A stretch of DNA of 64,000 bases, from positions 516,001 to 580,000 of the forward strand of contig CAUJNA010001624.1 of the NCBI GenBank assembly GCA_963377175.1, given 5' to 3'. The first letter of the stretch is position 1, and the number at the start of each line of letters is the position of its first letter. This DNA is from Effrenium voratum. Lineage: Eukaryota; Sar; Dinophyceae; Suessiales; Symbiodiniaceae. The translations under genes were made by a program, and so were the position numbers. Below the pieces are notes generated by a model, which was not told the origin of the DNA, did not search any database, and was given only the letters and a program-made list of their open reading frames with translations. This document shows, piece after piece, positions 21,290 to 30,849 of this stretch.

Positions 21290-21615
21290 ATGCGTTCGGC
21301 CAGTTTGGTAGCACACTAGACTTTGCATCATTGCATGTGAATTGGAACGATCCCAGGTGCCAGCGAGGAATCCATGCAAATTCAGAAGCGGCTAGCAGAG
21401 AAACATGTCAGCATCCAAGAAAGAGGTGCCGCATATAAACGTAAACATGTCTTTGCTTGGCCTGCACGCCTGATCAGGATCCGTGCCCAACGCGAGCAGA
21501 ACGCCAAGATCCGGACTTCTGCAGTGAGGGCGCCTGCGCCAGGAGCTTGCACGTTTCAATCTTGGGCATTATTTCCATCCTTAAGAAAGTGAACATCTTC
21601 GTGGGTTCTGGGCAG

Positions 21616-22712
21616 GAGTTGCTGCACTACCTCAACCTCCTCAACCCAACCTTCCAGTTGACAACTGTGAGACGCAGCCAGTGGATCTTTCCATTGTCTC
21701 GGTGCCTCCCGAGCCGCCTATCATGGAGACCCCCCCACCAGCTAGCAAGCAAAGGGCAAAATACCAACGGAAGAAGAAGGGCAGCCAAACAATCAAAATG
21801 GGTGATGATGGAACTGGTCCTTCGGTCAAGAGTGAAGGGGATGCCTGTGCTCATGAAGACTCCCCTGGTTTCGTGTCCCGTGATGACCAGCTTGCCTACC
21901 GGACCAGCAAGAAAGCAGGACGCAAGAAGAAGAACAACACCAAAAACAAGAAGCCGAAGGGAAGCCCTCGCAAATCCAAGCTTGAAAAGCTTCGCCGCAT
22001 CAAGTCAAACGCTGAGTTGGGGGTCCCGGCGGAATGCTCTGATTGGATTGACCCAAAAGCAAAGAAGAAGAAGAAGAAGTCTGCCAGCCAGGCCAGTTTC
22101 ACCAGCCCCGAGCCTGAATCCTCGAGGAAGCGCAGCAAGTCGCCTGCCGCGGCGCCCAAGGCGAAAGCCAACAAGCCCCGCAAGGCCCGCTGTTCCGGTG
22201 AATTTGAGGCCACTGTTCACCCCACGTGTGTGGAAAAGCTAGTTGCCTGGACGCACACTTTGAGCCTTCCTGCATCAGGGCCGCATGACCTGGAAGCCCT
22301 AAAGGTGGCAGTCCGCTCTACACTTCCAAGCTGGGAGCTTGCCCAGTTGAATGTCTATTGGACCCGTGGGGGATGCGGGGTGAAGCACGTTACGGCAGAG
22401 AAGGGTTGCGGATACTTCAGCTTCAAGTCGCATGGTGATATGGACATCCATCACGGGCAACAGATCATGGCCATTGCCTGTGCCATTTGTACCGTTTCTT
22501 AGTTGCAAGCCATTTGTCTCGGTAATTACCCTCACAAAAAATCTATGTTCATACCCGCCCTGCCCGCTCAGGCTGACTACATCGAGGCGAACAAACTGCT
22601 GACCTTGGAAGACGATCTTGAGGGAACCAAAATGCTTGCTCAGTACATTTACACTTTGAAAGCCTCTGCAGCTCATGTTCTTTTGGGCAAGGGCCCAGTT
22701 GATGTTGCCTAG
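21616..22712 (+). pseudogene. gene A, central exon with an in-frame stop
   Basis: Open from an acceptor GGGCAG| at 21615. A proline-rich lead is followed by a very lysine-rich, nuclear-localisation-like region (KKKKKK near 22060; KRSKSPAAAPKAKANK), then a folded-looking part ELAQLNVYWTRGGCGVKHVT and GYFSF. The YWTR-x(3)-GVK pattern is one I recall from dinoflagellate multi-copy proteins. A TAG at 22500-22502 interrupts the frame, but the same frame is open for another 70 codons (residues ANKLLTLEDDLEGTKMLAQY) to 22710. The stop therefore looks like a single disabling change, or a missed small intron. Confidence 0.55.
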
Positions 22713-24050
22713 CTAGTTTGGGTCAGCTTTGCCATGCAAAGTGGGGGCTCAGCCGTTGCAACCAGGAATTGTGCAGCTGCTGTCATAGCTAGCTCCAAAG
22801 CAAGCCTGTTGCCGAAGAATGTTCAGCTTCAACTAGTTTCAACTTTGAGGTGTCTACGCTAAGACAAGATTGAAGGGCCTAGGTGGCAGGCTTTCTGCAT
22901 CGATGGTGCCAGTAGTAGCCTTATTTTCATTTTCACAATCTCAGCGCTAGGAGCAGAGTTGAAAATCAAGACCCGCGCTGTACGCTTTGGTGCAACATGC
23001 GCAGAACACTCATTGTTTTTGCACGTGCAGTTAGGAACAGCCACAAGTGCATGTTACAATTACACCGCGCTACGGCCCAGGTGATGGCGCCCCATGTCCC
23101 GCCGCACCTTCGCCCGCATCGAGCGACGATCCAAAGCCAGAGCTCGTCCTGCTGGCTGGTTTGAACCGGTCACTTCTCTGAGTGCGTGCTTTTGTGCAGC
23201 TTCAACGAGCCTTGTGATTTGCGGTTGCCCCGTGTTGGCTCAGCTTATGCAAACGCGGCCTGTCCTCTGTGTGACTTGTAGTAGCCCGGCTACACCTGCA
23301 GTGTGGGCCCGTCATGGTATTTCCAGTTGATGCCGTTATGTGGAGAATGCTCCAGCTGGGAATTCCGCAGGAGAGGGCTAAACTGCTAATCACAAATTCC
23401 AGAATAGGTTTGTTGATTTTCCTTGACTGCAGGAGTTCGCGTTGATTGTGGCAATGTGCACTTGGATGGAGGGCTACGCGTTTGGCGAGGCTCATCCAAA
23501 TTGGCTTCAAACAAAATTGTGTTTTTTCATCCTAGCTCTTCTCACCTTGCCCGCTGGTAGGTCTATGACTGGGTTGAGCTCTACGCTGGACGGGCTTTAG
23601 CCACTCAGGCTGTCAGGCTGAAAGGCCAACGTGGAGCGCGCCTGGACATTCTCTACGCGGAAAAGGGTAACCACAAGTCAAATTACATGGACATCAACAG
23701 CCCATCCGGTTTGGCGCCCCTTTGCTGAAAATTGGCCGTGACAAGTAGTGGACCGTGGTTTGGGGTTTCAAAGCAGCCGTGTGAAAACGTGAGGCTTTGC
23801 ATCATCACAATCCTGCAGTGCAAGCGTAGCTTCCTGGCCTGGGTTGCAATCAAATGCTCTTCTTGGAGCTCAATGAACGTGGGAACAAGTTCCAGGTTTG
23901 CTTGCAGCAGTGTTGGGAACATCCTGATGCCTTCAGTTGTGGAAGCCAACCAAATGCTTGAAAGGACCCTGCGCGCATATTGTTGTCCAAACCACCCGGC
24001 TCTGACTTTTCACAACACAGTGCCTGCAGGACTTGCCTCCTACTTCTTTT
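22713..24050 (+). other. degraded or intronic part of gene A
   Basis: Short open plus-strand pieces (for example DAVMWRMLQLGIPQERAKLL at 23320-23390) separated by stops. I cannot assemble them into a continuous reading frame. Confidence 0.35.
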
Positions 24051-24051
24051 G

Positions 24052-24500
24052 ATTACCAGCGTTGGTGGCTGCTGGTGCTTGGAGCAACCGGGCGGTTCAG
24101 TGCTGCAGTTTTACCCCAGCTTCCGATATGTGATCACCATGCACGCAATGAATGCTGGCGTTTCATCAGCTGCTAGGCTTGTTTGGCCATGCGTGGATGT
24201 CTGCTCAACTTCCCCAAGATTCTTAGGTGGCAAGGACTTCATGGTGGATGGCGCTGTACGGGAGTGTCACTCCCAAGCGTCATTACTGCTACAGCAACTC
24301 TATGTCAGTTTCACAGCTTGACCGTGGAGTGCTGTCTGGCTGGAAGACCCGACCCGAGAACGCAACCACCAAGCGCACGGTTTGCAAGACCACTGGTAAA
24401 AAGGGCTACACGGCAACCCGCAACCTGAGGCCAACAGAGCACCCTGACTTACTCCTGCGGTTTCTCATAAATTCGTTTGCAGTTCCCCCATCCAATTGAC
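24052..24500 (+). pseudogene. gene A, Cys/Trp-rich exon, broken
   Basis: Frame 1 reads RWWLLVLGATGRFSAAVLPQ, HHARNECWRFISC, a TAG at 24176-24178, then LNFPKILRWQGLHGGWRCTG. From about 24270 the family-like sequence (PKRHYCYSNSMSVSQLDRGV, then KKGYTATRNLRPTE) continues in another frame, implying a one-base frameshift. The pattern of conserved W, C and H plus RHYCYSNS is one I recall from dinoflagellate families. Stop plus frameshift argue for a decayed copy. Confidence 0.5.
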
Positions 24501-24678
24501 TTGACTTATATAGGGTGCCTGTCAGGAATACCGGATGCTTAAACAGAGCCACCTTAAAAACCTAAAACGTGATGGTCCCGGTTTGGATGCCCATTCTTTC
24601 TGCTTTGAGGGTCCCATCCCCCTAGATTTGAAAACAACACAAACACGACCCATTTGGAAGCCCATTCTTTCTGGTTGA

Positions 24679-24960
24679 GGCCCCCTGCTGCTCAAGCCTC
24701 TGCCCAGGAACTATCCTTGGCGATTTGCGGCGGCCATTGCGGGGATGGTGGATGAGCTGAAGAACACTTGCCAGGGATGCCCCAAGCTGCCCGAGAAACT
24801 GCCTGAGGCTTTGGACTCATTTTGCAAAATGCCGAAGGCAGACCCAAGCATTTGGGGCATGGCGCGTTTGCCAGAAGTATTCTCGTACTTACGGGGTTCT
24901 AAGAGACTTCGGATTCCTCCTGACTGGAGACCCTTTGTTCCGCTTTCGATCGAGGATTAG
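24679..24960 (+). CDS. gene A, C-terminal exon
   Basis: Begins after TTGAG|. Residues PLLLKPLPRNYPWRFAAAIA, later VFSYLRGSKRLRIPPDWRPF and a TAG stop at 24958. The layout (PLLLKP..NYP at the start, YLRG..RL.IP.W.PF at the end) is the C-terminal signature I associate with this dinoflagellate family. Function unknown. Confidence 0.6.
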   Translation, partial: GPLLLKPLPRNYPWRFAAAIAGMVDELKNTCQGCPKLPEKLPEALDSFCKMPKADPSIWGMARLPEVFSYLRGSKRLRIPPDWRPFVPLSIED

Positions 24961-25024
24961 GGTTTGGAGGCGGCTTTAGCAGCTCGGTGAACTAGACTTG
25001 CCATGAAAAACAGGGTCGGAAATG

Positions 25025-25170
25025 TTGAGCCCGTAATCTTCCCGTAAAAAACCCGTAATGTCCCGTAATATTTTCCAAAAAACCCGTAAATAGGAAAACC
25101 TGGTTATTTTGCAACCCGTAAAAAACCCATAATTACCCCGTAAAAATCCCGTATTTACCCGTGCCCAAAA
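25025..25170 (+). repeat. CCCGTAA-rich repeat between genes A and B
   Basis: At least ten CCCGTAA/CCCGTAAAAAAC motifs in 140 bp, irregularly spaced, with AAACCTGGTTATTTT in the middle (also found in the element at 30132). Unlike the surrounding composition; no terminal repeats seen. Confidence 0.7.
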
Positions 25171-25655
25171 TATGGGTTTTTTAGTTCTGTCCCATGTTCG
25201 GTTTGGTTCTTGTTCGATCAAGCCACGCCGAGCTGCTTGCGCTCCATAATTGCTGCATGAAGGGGCGGGGGCCGATCGAATTATGGAAGGAAACAATTCA
25301 GAGCCGCATCACATTCGAGAGCACTGCAACTTAAGCCAGTTTGAGCTGTTCTCAAAGAGAGCTTTTTGCTCAAGGTCGGGCTTGTTCATGGCAAGTGGGG
25401 CTTGGAGCTGCACAACCTTGCAAGAGGGGATGGCCCACGTGCTAGAGGATTCAACTTTGATAGAAGAAGAGGCTAGGTTACTGCAAAGATTGGAGGCGGG
25501 GTTGGGGGAACACCGCAATTTAGTTTGATTTTGAAATTTGGACCCGAAAGGAGCTGAACAAACAGAGTGAGAAGAACCTGACTTCTGTTTCATCCTTAGT
25601 GGCCGTTATGTGTTACACACATGTGAGTACCCGCACTCCCGTCATCTGCCCAGGT

Positions 25656-26003
25656 TCCGGTGGCTGGACCAGGTCCACAAATTCCGGCAACTCCTCCAGG
25701 CAGCGGTGATGGGTCATCTGTGACACAGCTGCGTGAACGGTGTGTTCATAGCCCAATTTGCATTGAACGAAGGGTCGCGTTGCAACTCAGGAAGACAAGG
25801 TCATGACTGTCACCAAAAAACAAGATGCCGATTTGAAGACCCCTCAGACATTAAGCTCTACAAGTTCTGGCGGGCAGCCAAGTCCTGAAGAAGTCAGCCA
25901 GCCAACCCCTTCCCCGGAGCCCCCAGCTATGGAGCAAGCCCTTGATGAGAAAGATGGAGAGAAAGTTTCAGAAGACACTTCCTTCACCCGCAAAGCTCCA
26001 TGA
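25656..26003 (+). CDS. gene B, N-terminal linker exons
   Basis: After an acceptor CCCAG| at about 25655 the frame reads GPGPQIPATPPGSGDGSSVT then QLRERCVHSPICIERRVALQ. A second frame from 25803 (S/T/P/E-rich, PSPEEVSQPTPSPEPPAMEQ) overlaps its end and stops at 26001. These look like the disordered lead of the second modular gene. Order and junctions are uncertain. Confidence 0.4.
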
Positions 26004-26049
26004 CCGCAACAAAACGCTTGCTGATTTATTGACATGACCATGTTTACAC

Positions 26050-26218
26050 AGTGCGTTTGGGTTACCCCGTTGCTTCAAGGCTCGCCTGCTGAACGCCGCC
26101 AAGGCCCGCATCAGACGCATGGTTGCTCCCAAACGACCCAGCCGTGCGGGAGCAGTGGGAGAACTCACGCAACAAGGATGACATGGCGGAACTACTGATG
26201 CAGGCAAATTGGAACAAG
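26050..26218 (+). CDS. gene B, exon with AKARIRRMVAPKR motif
   Basis: First frame: CFKARLLNAAKARIRRMVAP then KR. From about 26120 the family-like sequence continues one base out of register as VREQWENSRNKDDMAELLMQ then ANWNK. I recall LLN-AKARxRRMxxPKxxx....V..xW...xxxxxELLxxxNWxK from dinoflagellate multi-copy proteins. The register change is a frameshift or a missed junction. Confidence 0.5.
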
Positions 26219-26281
26219 GACATATCATACATTGCGTTGTCATGTTGTTGAAACATTCGTGTGAAAGCTTGCCACCTTGGA

Positions 26282-26440
26282 AGGAGCAATTCCTTGACGA
26301 AGTGATGGTCTTGATTAGCAAAAAGCGGAAGATTAAGGTCCAGAAGGATTGCGGATGGTACTCAGAGAAAGAGATGCGAGACGAGTTGGGATGGTCTGCG
26401 CTTGGACCTTGGGGGACCCGACCAAACATCATGGCCAACT
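26282..26440 (+). CDS. gene B, exon with CGWYSEKEMRDEL motif
   Basis: Residues EQFLDEVMVLISKKRKIKVQ then KDCGWYSEKEMRDELGWSA. In the related proteins I remember, this directly follows the NWxK of the previous exon. That points to an intron of 26219-26281 with ends GACATATC...TTGGAAG, i.e. a GA-AG intron (dinoflagellates tolerate GT, GC and GA donors). Confidence 0.55.
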
Positions 26441-26598
26441 CTTGCTAAGCTGATGTTGCTTATATATCAATAGGGTGCGTGCTGAGGGCGAAAGTGGCTG
26501 GTGCCAAACAAGATTGCGAGGGCCGCCCACTGACCCACATCAGGCCTGTGCTTCCAACCTTTTCACACGCGTTCCAAACACACCAGCTCTTGCTAGGC

Positions 26599-26773
26599 AA
26601 AATGCCTACGATAAGCTGACGGAGTATTGGGTGATGATCCGCGAGACCGGCAGCCACACGGAGGAAATCACCCAGGAGCACAAGCAGTCCTCGAGGTCGA
26701 AGGCGAGGGCGCTCGCTTTCCTGCATCAGCACGGGGGCGCGTTTAATCGTGCGTGCGCCGCTTATGCACCCTA
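26599..26773 (+). CDS. gene B, exon with YWVMIRETGSHTEE motif
   Basis: Follows GCTAG| at about 26597. Residues YDKLTEYWVMIRETGSHTEE then ITQEHKQSS; the frame ends at 26771. Continues the same family layout as the two exons before it. Confidence 0.5.
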
Positions 26774-26982
26774 ACCAGGCCGACGGAAAAACCGAGCTGG
26801 ACAAGAATGCCTTTTCATTCATCAACGAGCGGCAGGGTGCAATCACAGCAGCAGCAGCAAACCCGGGGCAAGGCAACCAGAAGAAGGAAGTTGTAACTGC
26901 CGATAACGAGGCCTGCAAACGTTAATGTCGTAAAGGTTTGTTGGACGTGAGCAACGCAAGATTGGCCTGTTTGCATCTCTAG

Positions 26983-27298
26983 GTGAAGGCATCCCTGTCC
27001 AAGTTCATGTCCAGCCTCTTGAGCCGGGTTTCCAAACTTCGAGCTTTGGTGGCTGACCTCCGTGACAATTACGAAGACCCTGGGGCACAAGCGCTAGGCC
27101 CTTAAGAGTGCAAGGTGTTCAACATGGACAAATAGCCTAACCTAGTTGCCTGGGCGCTTTAGGTCGGTCAAGGGGCTCAACGAAGAGTTGGACCAAATGG
27201 ACAAGCAGTATGATGTGCTGAACGATGAGCTTGCCAAGATGCAGATTAACCCGAGCGACCCAAATGTGTGCCATGGCACGCGCATGGAACTTTTGTAA
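26983..27298 (+). CDS. gene B, two coiled-coil exons
   Basis: First exon 26983-27104: KASLSKFMSSLLSRVSKLRA then LVADLRDNYEDPG. Second from an acceptor TTTAG| at 27163: SVKGLNEELDQMDKQYDVLN then DELAKMQI. Both have heptad-like spacing of hydrophobic residues and would form a coiled coil. A gap of about 60 bp between them would be an intron (exact ends unclear). Confidence 0.45.
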
Positions 27299-27344
27299 AT
27301 TTTGGCTAGCTCTGAATTGCAATCACCGCTCGCTTGCACCAAGG

Positions 27345-27693
27345 TTGAAAACAGCGCAGGAGAAAATGAACGCGGCCACCTTTGTGTCTTGCCCTCAGAA
27401 GGTGCAACATGGCTACAACACCCACAAATCTTACAACGTGTTTCTTCCTCAGGATTTCCAGGGCCGCGGCAACAGAAATCAAGGTTCGGTCAGGGCCTCG
27501 TGCCACATCACACAGTGGGGACATATGACAAATTGACTCAAACTGAGGAACAACAAAAAGCACTGGTCAAAGAAGAATGGAAAAAAGGATGTGAAGAAGG
27601 CTGATGGTGGCTCAAAGGAAGCCAAGGAGAAGCAGTCAACTTCCGGCAAAGCTGGGAAGCGTAGGGCCAACAAGGGAAAGTCAAAAAAGTGAC
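27345..27693 (+). CDS. gene B, exon with basic tail
   Basis: LKTAQEKMNAATFVSCPQKV then QHGYNTHKSYNVFLPQ. After a possible junction the frame continues to a lysine-rich end (KKADGGSKEAKEKQSTSGKA ... KGKSKK) and a TGA at 27690. The basic run could be a nuclear signal. An AAAAA|GTGACTTT donor-like site overlaps the stop, so the stop may be intronic. Confidence 0.4.
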
Positions 27694-27709
27694 TTTGGTG
27701 GTGGCCAGG

Positions 27710-27880
27710 CAGCTCTAGCTTACAGAAGCCTGTCTTCCTTTGGCGGGGATTTTTTGGCTTGCCACGATGAGAACAATTGTGGCGTGTGCATACGCAGTTT
27801 GAGTAAGCTTCGGGAGGGGGAAACGATCCTGAAGCCATGCGCGAGAAAAAAGGGCATGCGTCAGTTGTGGCAACCTTGAC
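27710..27880 (+). CDS. gene B, cysteine-containing exon
   Basis: Residues FLACHDENNCGVCIRSLSKL then REGETILKPCARKKG: a C-x5-C-x2-C...C arrangement that could bind zinc. Follows a GGCCAG| acceptor. Assignment to gene B is by strand and position only. Confidence 0.35.
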
Positions 27881-28317
27881 CCTATGCACAGACTAGAAAA
27901 CACCCCGTGCAACGCTAGCCGAAATGCCAGGGCCTGGACCGGCCTTGCGCTGCCTGGTTGAGGAGGTGGGTGACGGAGTGCCTGGACAGCAGTGGACACA
28001 GGTCGAGAAATATTGTTAATTTGCATTACTGTTCTTGGCGTGCCCTTTACCCATGGAAAAATTGTAGAGAGACAGGGGTGAAAATTAGACTAACGCCCAA
28101 ACCCCGAAAATGTCTTTCAGCGGCCTGCCTTGTGTTGGTGCAGCCTCCATGGCCATGATAGACCTTGGCACAAAGAGCTTTCTCAAAAAAATCATTGAGT
28201 TTTCTCTACGCGCTTGATGTTGAAGTGAAACCCGGCAGCTAGCGCAAATGTACTGTTTTCGTTGGTGGGGATTGGTGGTTCTCGTTTGACGCATGCCCGT
28301 TTGCCAATGCAGGTATC

Positions 28318-30052
28318 CTGTTCATCTGCGATACGGACTGCCAGAGCAGTGGTTTCAGAGGATTGCAACAGCAGCCTTCGGCACATTTCTTCCAAGCTTG
28401 AGGCAAACTCTGAGAGGGACGTGCAACGTGTGTCTAGCAAGCTTGGTCTTCAACTACCAGTCCCTCTTTCCCAACTGAAAGTTGCTGCTTTGGAACAGCC
28501 TATCGACTTCTTAAAGATGAGCGACTGGGCCCGCTTCCTAGCAAGCAGCAACCGTCTATTTACTTTGGCTGGCCTGGGTTCACCTGATCCAGTACTGGAA
28601 TCTCAGACCTGGAGAAAGTTTTGGAGCAACGTGCAAAAGGTTCAACCAGATTTCCCTCTGTTCCAACGAAACGTTGAATATGGAAGATGCATGGCGCTGC
28701 TTGTTCATGGTGATGAAGGCCGAAGCCGGAAAAGGTCTGCCCTGATGGTGGTTGCAGCACATTCGGCATTGGGGCAAGGTATGTCGACCAGCAACAAAAA
28801 AAGGAAACGAGACGCTGCTGTTGATAGCCCTGTCCTTCGCCTCAACTATTTAGGCCACACGCTGACAAGCAGATTTCTGCTAAGCGTGTTGCCCAAGAGC
28901 CTGTACGACCAGGACAACGATCATGCAGAAGATGGTGTTTTTCAAACCGTTCTCAAGTCCATCACAGAAGACTTCAACGAGCTGTACTGGTCTGGTTTCA
29001 CTGCGCTAGACGGCGAGAAGAGATATTTGGTTCCTCTCCGAGTAATGGGAGACTGGCCATTCATTCAAAAGGCGGGGTATTTGTCCCGGTCATTCATGAA
29101 TGTCTCAAAGCAGGCTACTGCAGCCAAAAAAGGCCTTCGCAAGGGAATTTGCCATCGTTGTTTGGCCGACCAAAGCCCTTTCCCATGGGAAAACTTCAGC
29201 AATGATAACCCTGCGTGGATTAGTTCGTACAACACGGTGTCGCCATTTTGGAGGGACCCTCCCTTACTTTCTCTTCCGCACGACATGTCCGACGAGCCAG
29301 CCTTTTTTAGCTACGACCTTTTCCACGCCTGGCATCTGGGGTCTGGCAAGGAGTTTTTGGGCAGTCTATTGGTGGTTATGTCGGAGACTTACATTGCTTC
29401 CAACATCCAGGCACGATTTCAGCTCATGTCAAATGATTTCCTCCATTTTTGCGCGGCGAACAAGTTGCAGCCATACCTACGAAAAATATCTCGCGACACG
29501 TGCGGGGCGACAGACTTTCCATCTGGCACATGGAGCAAAGGCTCCACTACCACGTGTATTCTCAAGTGGGTCGTGGCCTGGGGTGAGGCTCACGCTGACG
29601 CAGTTTCTGGGGACCGCCTTCTGGTAACAGCGCTTGAGGCGGCGCGCAGCAAGAACAAGTTTCTAAAGCTGGTGTATGAGCAAGAAGCGTTTATTGATGA
29701 GCAAACCGCCATTGTTTTGGCGAAGCTGGGCATCCATTTTCTCAAGCAGTACGGAGCGCTGGCGAAACTGAGTTTTCAGCAGGGGCGTGCGCTGTGGCTG
29801 CAAAAGCCGAACCTACACCGGTTGCACCATATCTATTTGGATTTAGCTTGGCAGGCTGGTCGCGGTGGACAGGCTTACAATCCACTGATGTTTTCAACTC
29901 AGGCTGACGAAGATTTTATTGGCCGCCCGTCAAGGGCATCAAGGCGGGTGACGCCGCGACCCTTTATGGCTACCAAACGCACATTGCAACGGCACTTGAT
30001 GAGCTCTTACGCAAAATATGTTTCTGCTGGTTTCATCAAAACCCATAGCTGA
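28318..30052 (+). CDS. gene B, long terminal exon; dinoflagellate multi-copy protein of unknown function
   Basis: The longest ORF of the window. An in-frame ATG occurs at 28262, but an acceptor AATGCAG| at about 28314 and the family layout suggest the coding part begins at 28318 as an internal exon start. Counting from 28262: a basic KKRKRD at 179-184, HGDEGRSRKR at 149-158, CHRC at 297-300 (possible zinc knuckle), DLFHAWHLGSGKEF at 352-365, and a C-terminal DEDFIGRPSRASRRV near 549-563; TGA at 30050. I recall HGDxGRxRK, (D)LFHxxHLGxGKxF and DEDFIGRxSRxSRR as shared blocks of a large dinoflagellate family. I do not know its function; the D-x-H spacing recalls some DNA transposases, but no catalytic triad can be shown. 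Coding quality is high and uninterrupted, unlike gene A. Confidence 0.8.
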
Positions 30053-30131
30053 GGCGCCGGACCGCATCAGACGGAAGCAGTTCTTGGGTTTGAGCCAAAA
30101 GCGCAAGTCATTGCTGATTTGAGCGTGATGG

Positions 30132-30234
30132 CCTTATAAATCTAAAACCTGGAAGTGTTCAAAACCTGGTTTTTGTTGGAAAAACCTGGTTATTTCCAGC
30201 TTCCTTGTTTTTTCCAGGTTTTTGATTTATAAGG
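30132..30234 (+). mobile_element. family K inverted-repeat element
   Basis: 103 bp with about 20-bp inverted ends: CCTTATAAATCTAAAACCTGG-type left and CCAGGTTTTTGATTTATAAGG-type right. The interior consists of AAACCTGGTT repeats. A worn relative with the left end only (GCCTTATAAATCAAAACCCC) is at 19903-20040. Lies 80 bp after the gene B stop. Confidence 0.8.
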
Positions 30235-30766
30235 AGGTGGTTGGTGTGCTTTTGGGTTCCTCTTACCATCCAAAAAGAGAACCCATATTTGAGCAGTGAA
30301 CAAATGGAAACCACACATGTTTGGGCTTCCCGTACGAGGCAAACCCAAATGGGCAAACCAATGATATACTGCATCGGAGATGATTCCCCAAGCGCATCAC
30401 AGGCTCAAATGCCCAGTGGCCAGGGGAAAACAAAGGCATCCTTTTTTCGGTGGGTTGACTTTCAAGGGACACCTTCCCAAACAAGCATCCTTTTCTTGGT
30501 GGATTGACTTTCGAGGGAAACCCTTTTGGTTGGTTGTGGTGAAAAGCAACCCTTCCCCCCAAAAAGTTTAAAAAGGGCGCTACTGGGCACCTGGGATGAG
30601 CTTCAACTCCCATCTCCTGGTTTTCGGAGCTGCCGCAAAGCCTGGCAATCGCGCGGGGGAGGTCGGAGGTCGGATTTCGATCCCCCGCCCGCGGGGGATC
30701 CCAAGAAAAGGTCGTTGGCGAGTTTCCCAAAATGAGTCAAACGCAGGGCTGCGGGGGAAATGGAAT

Positions 30767-30849
30767 CCACTTCTGTGATACAACAAAAAGGGCTTCCCAA
30801 AGACTGACACTGCATATACGGGGGGGATCCCCTTGTATCACAGAGGTGG
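30767..30849 (+). mobile_element. small inverted-repeat element (TCTGTGATACAA)
   Basis: Inverted repeat of 17 bp with one mismatch, CCACTTCTGTGATACAA against TTGTATCACAGAGGTGG, separated by 49 bp. Single copy in this window, so element status is inferred from the structure alone. Confidence 0.55.

Noticed and set aside
30093..30110. Relict spliced-leader sequence (TTTGAGCCAAAA on the plus strand)
   Set aside because: Only about 11 bases match what I remember of the dinoflagellate leader; no longer match was found anywhere in the window by eye.
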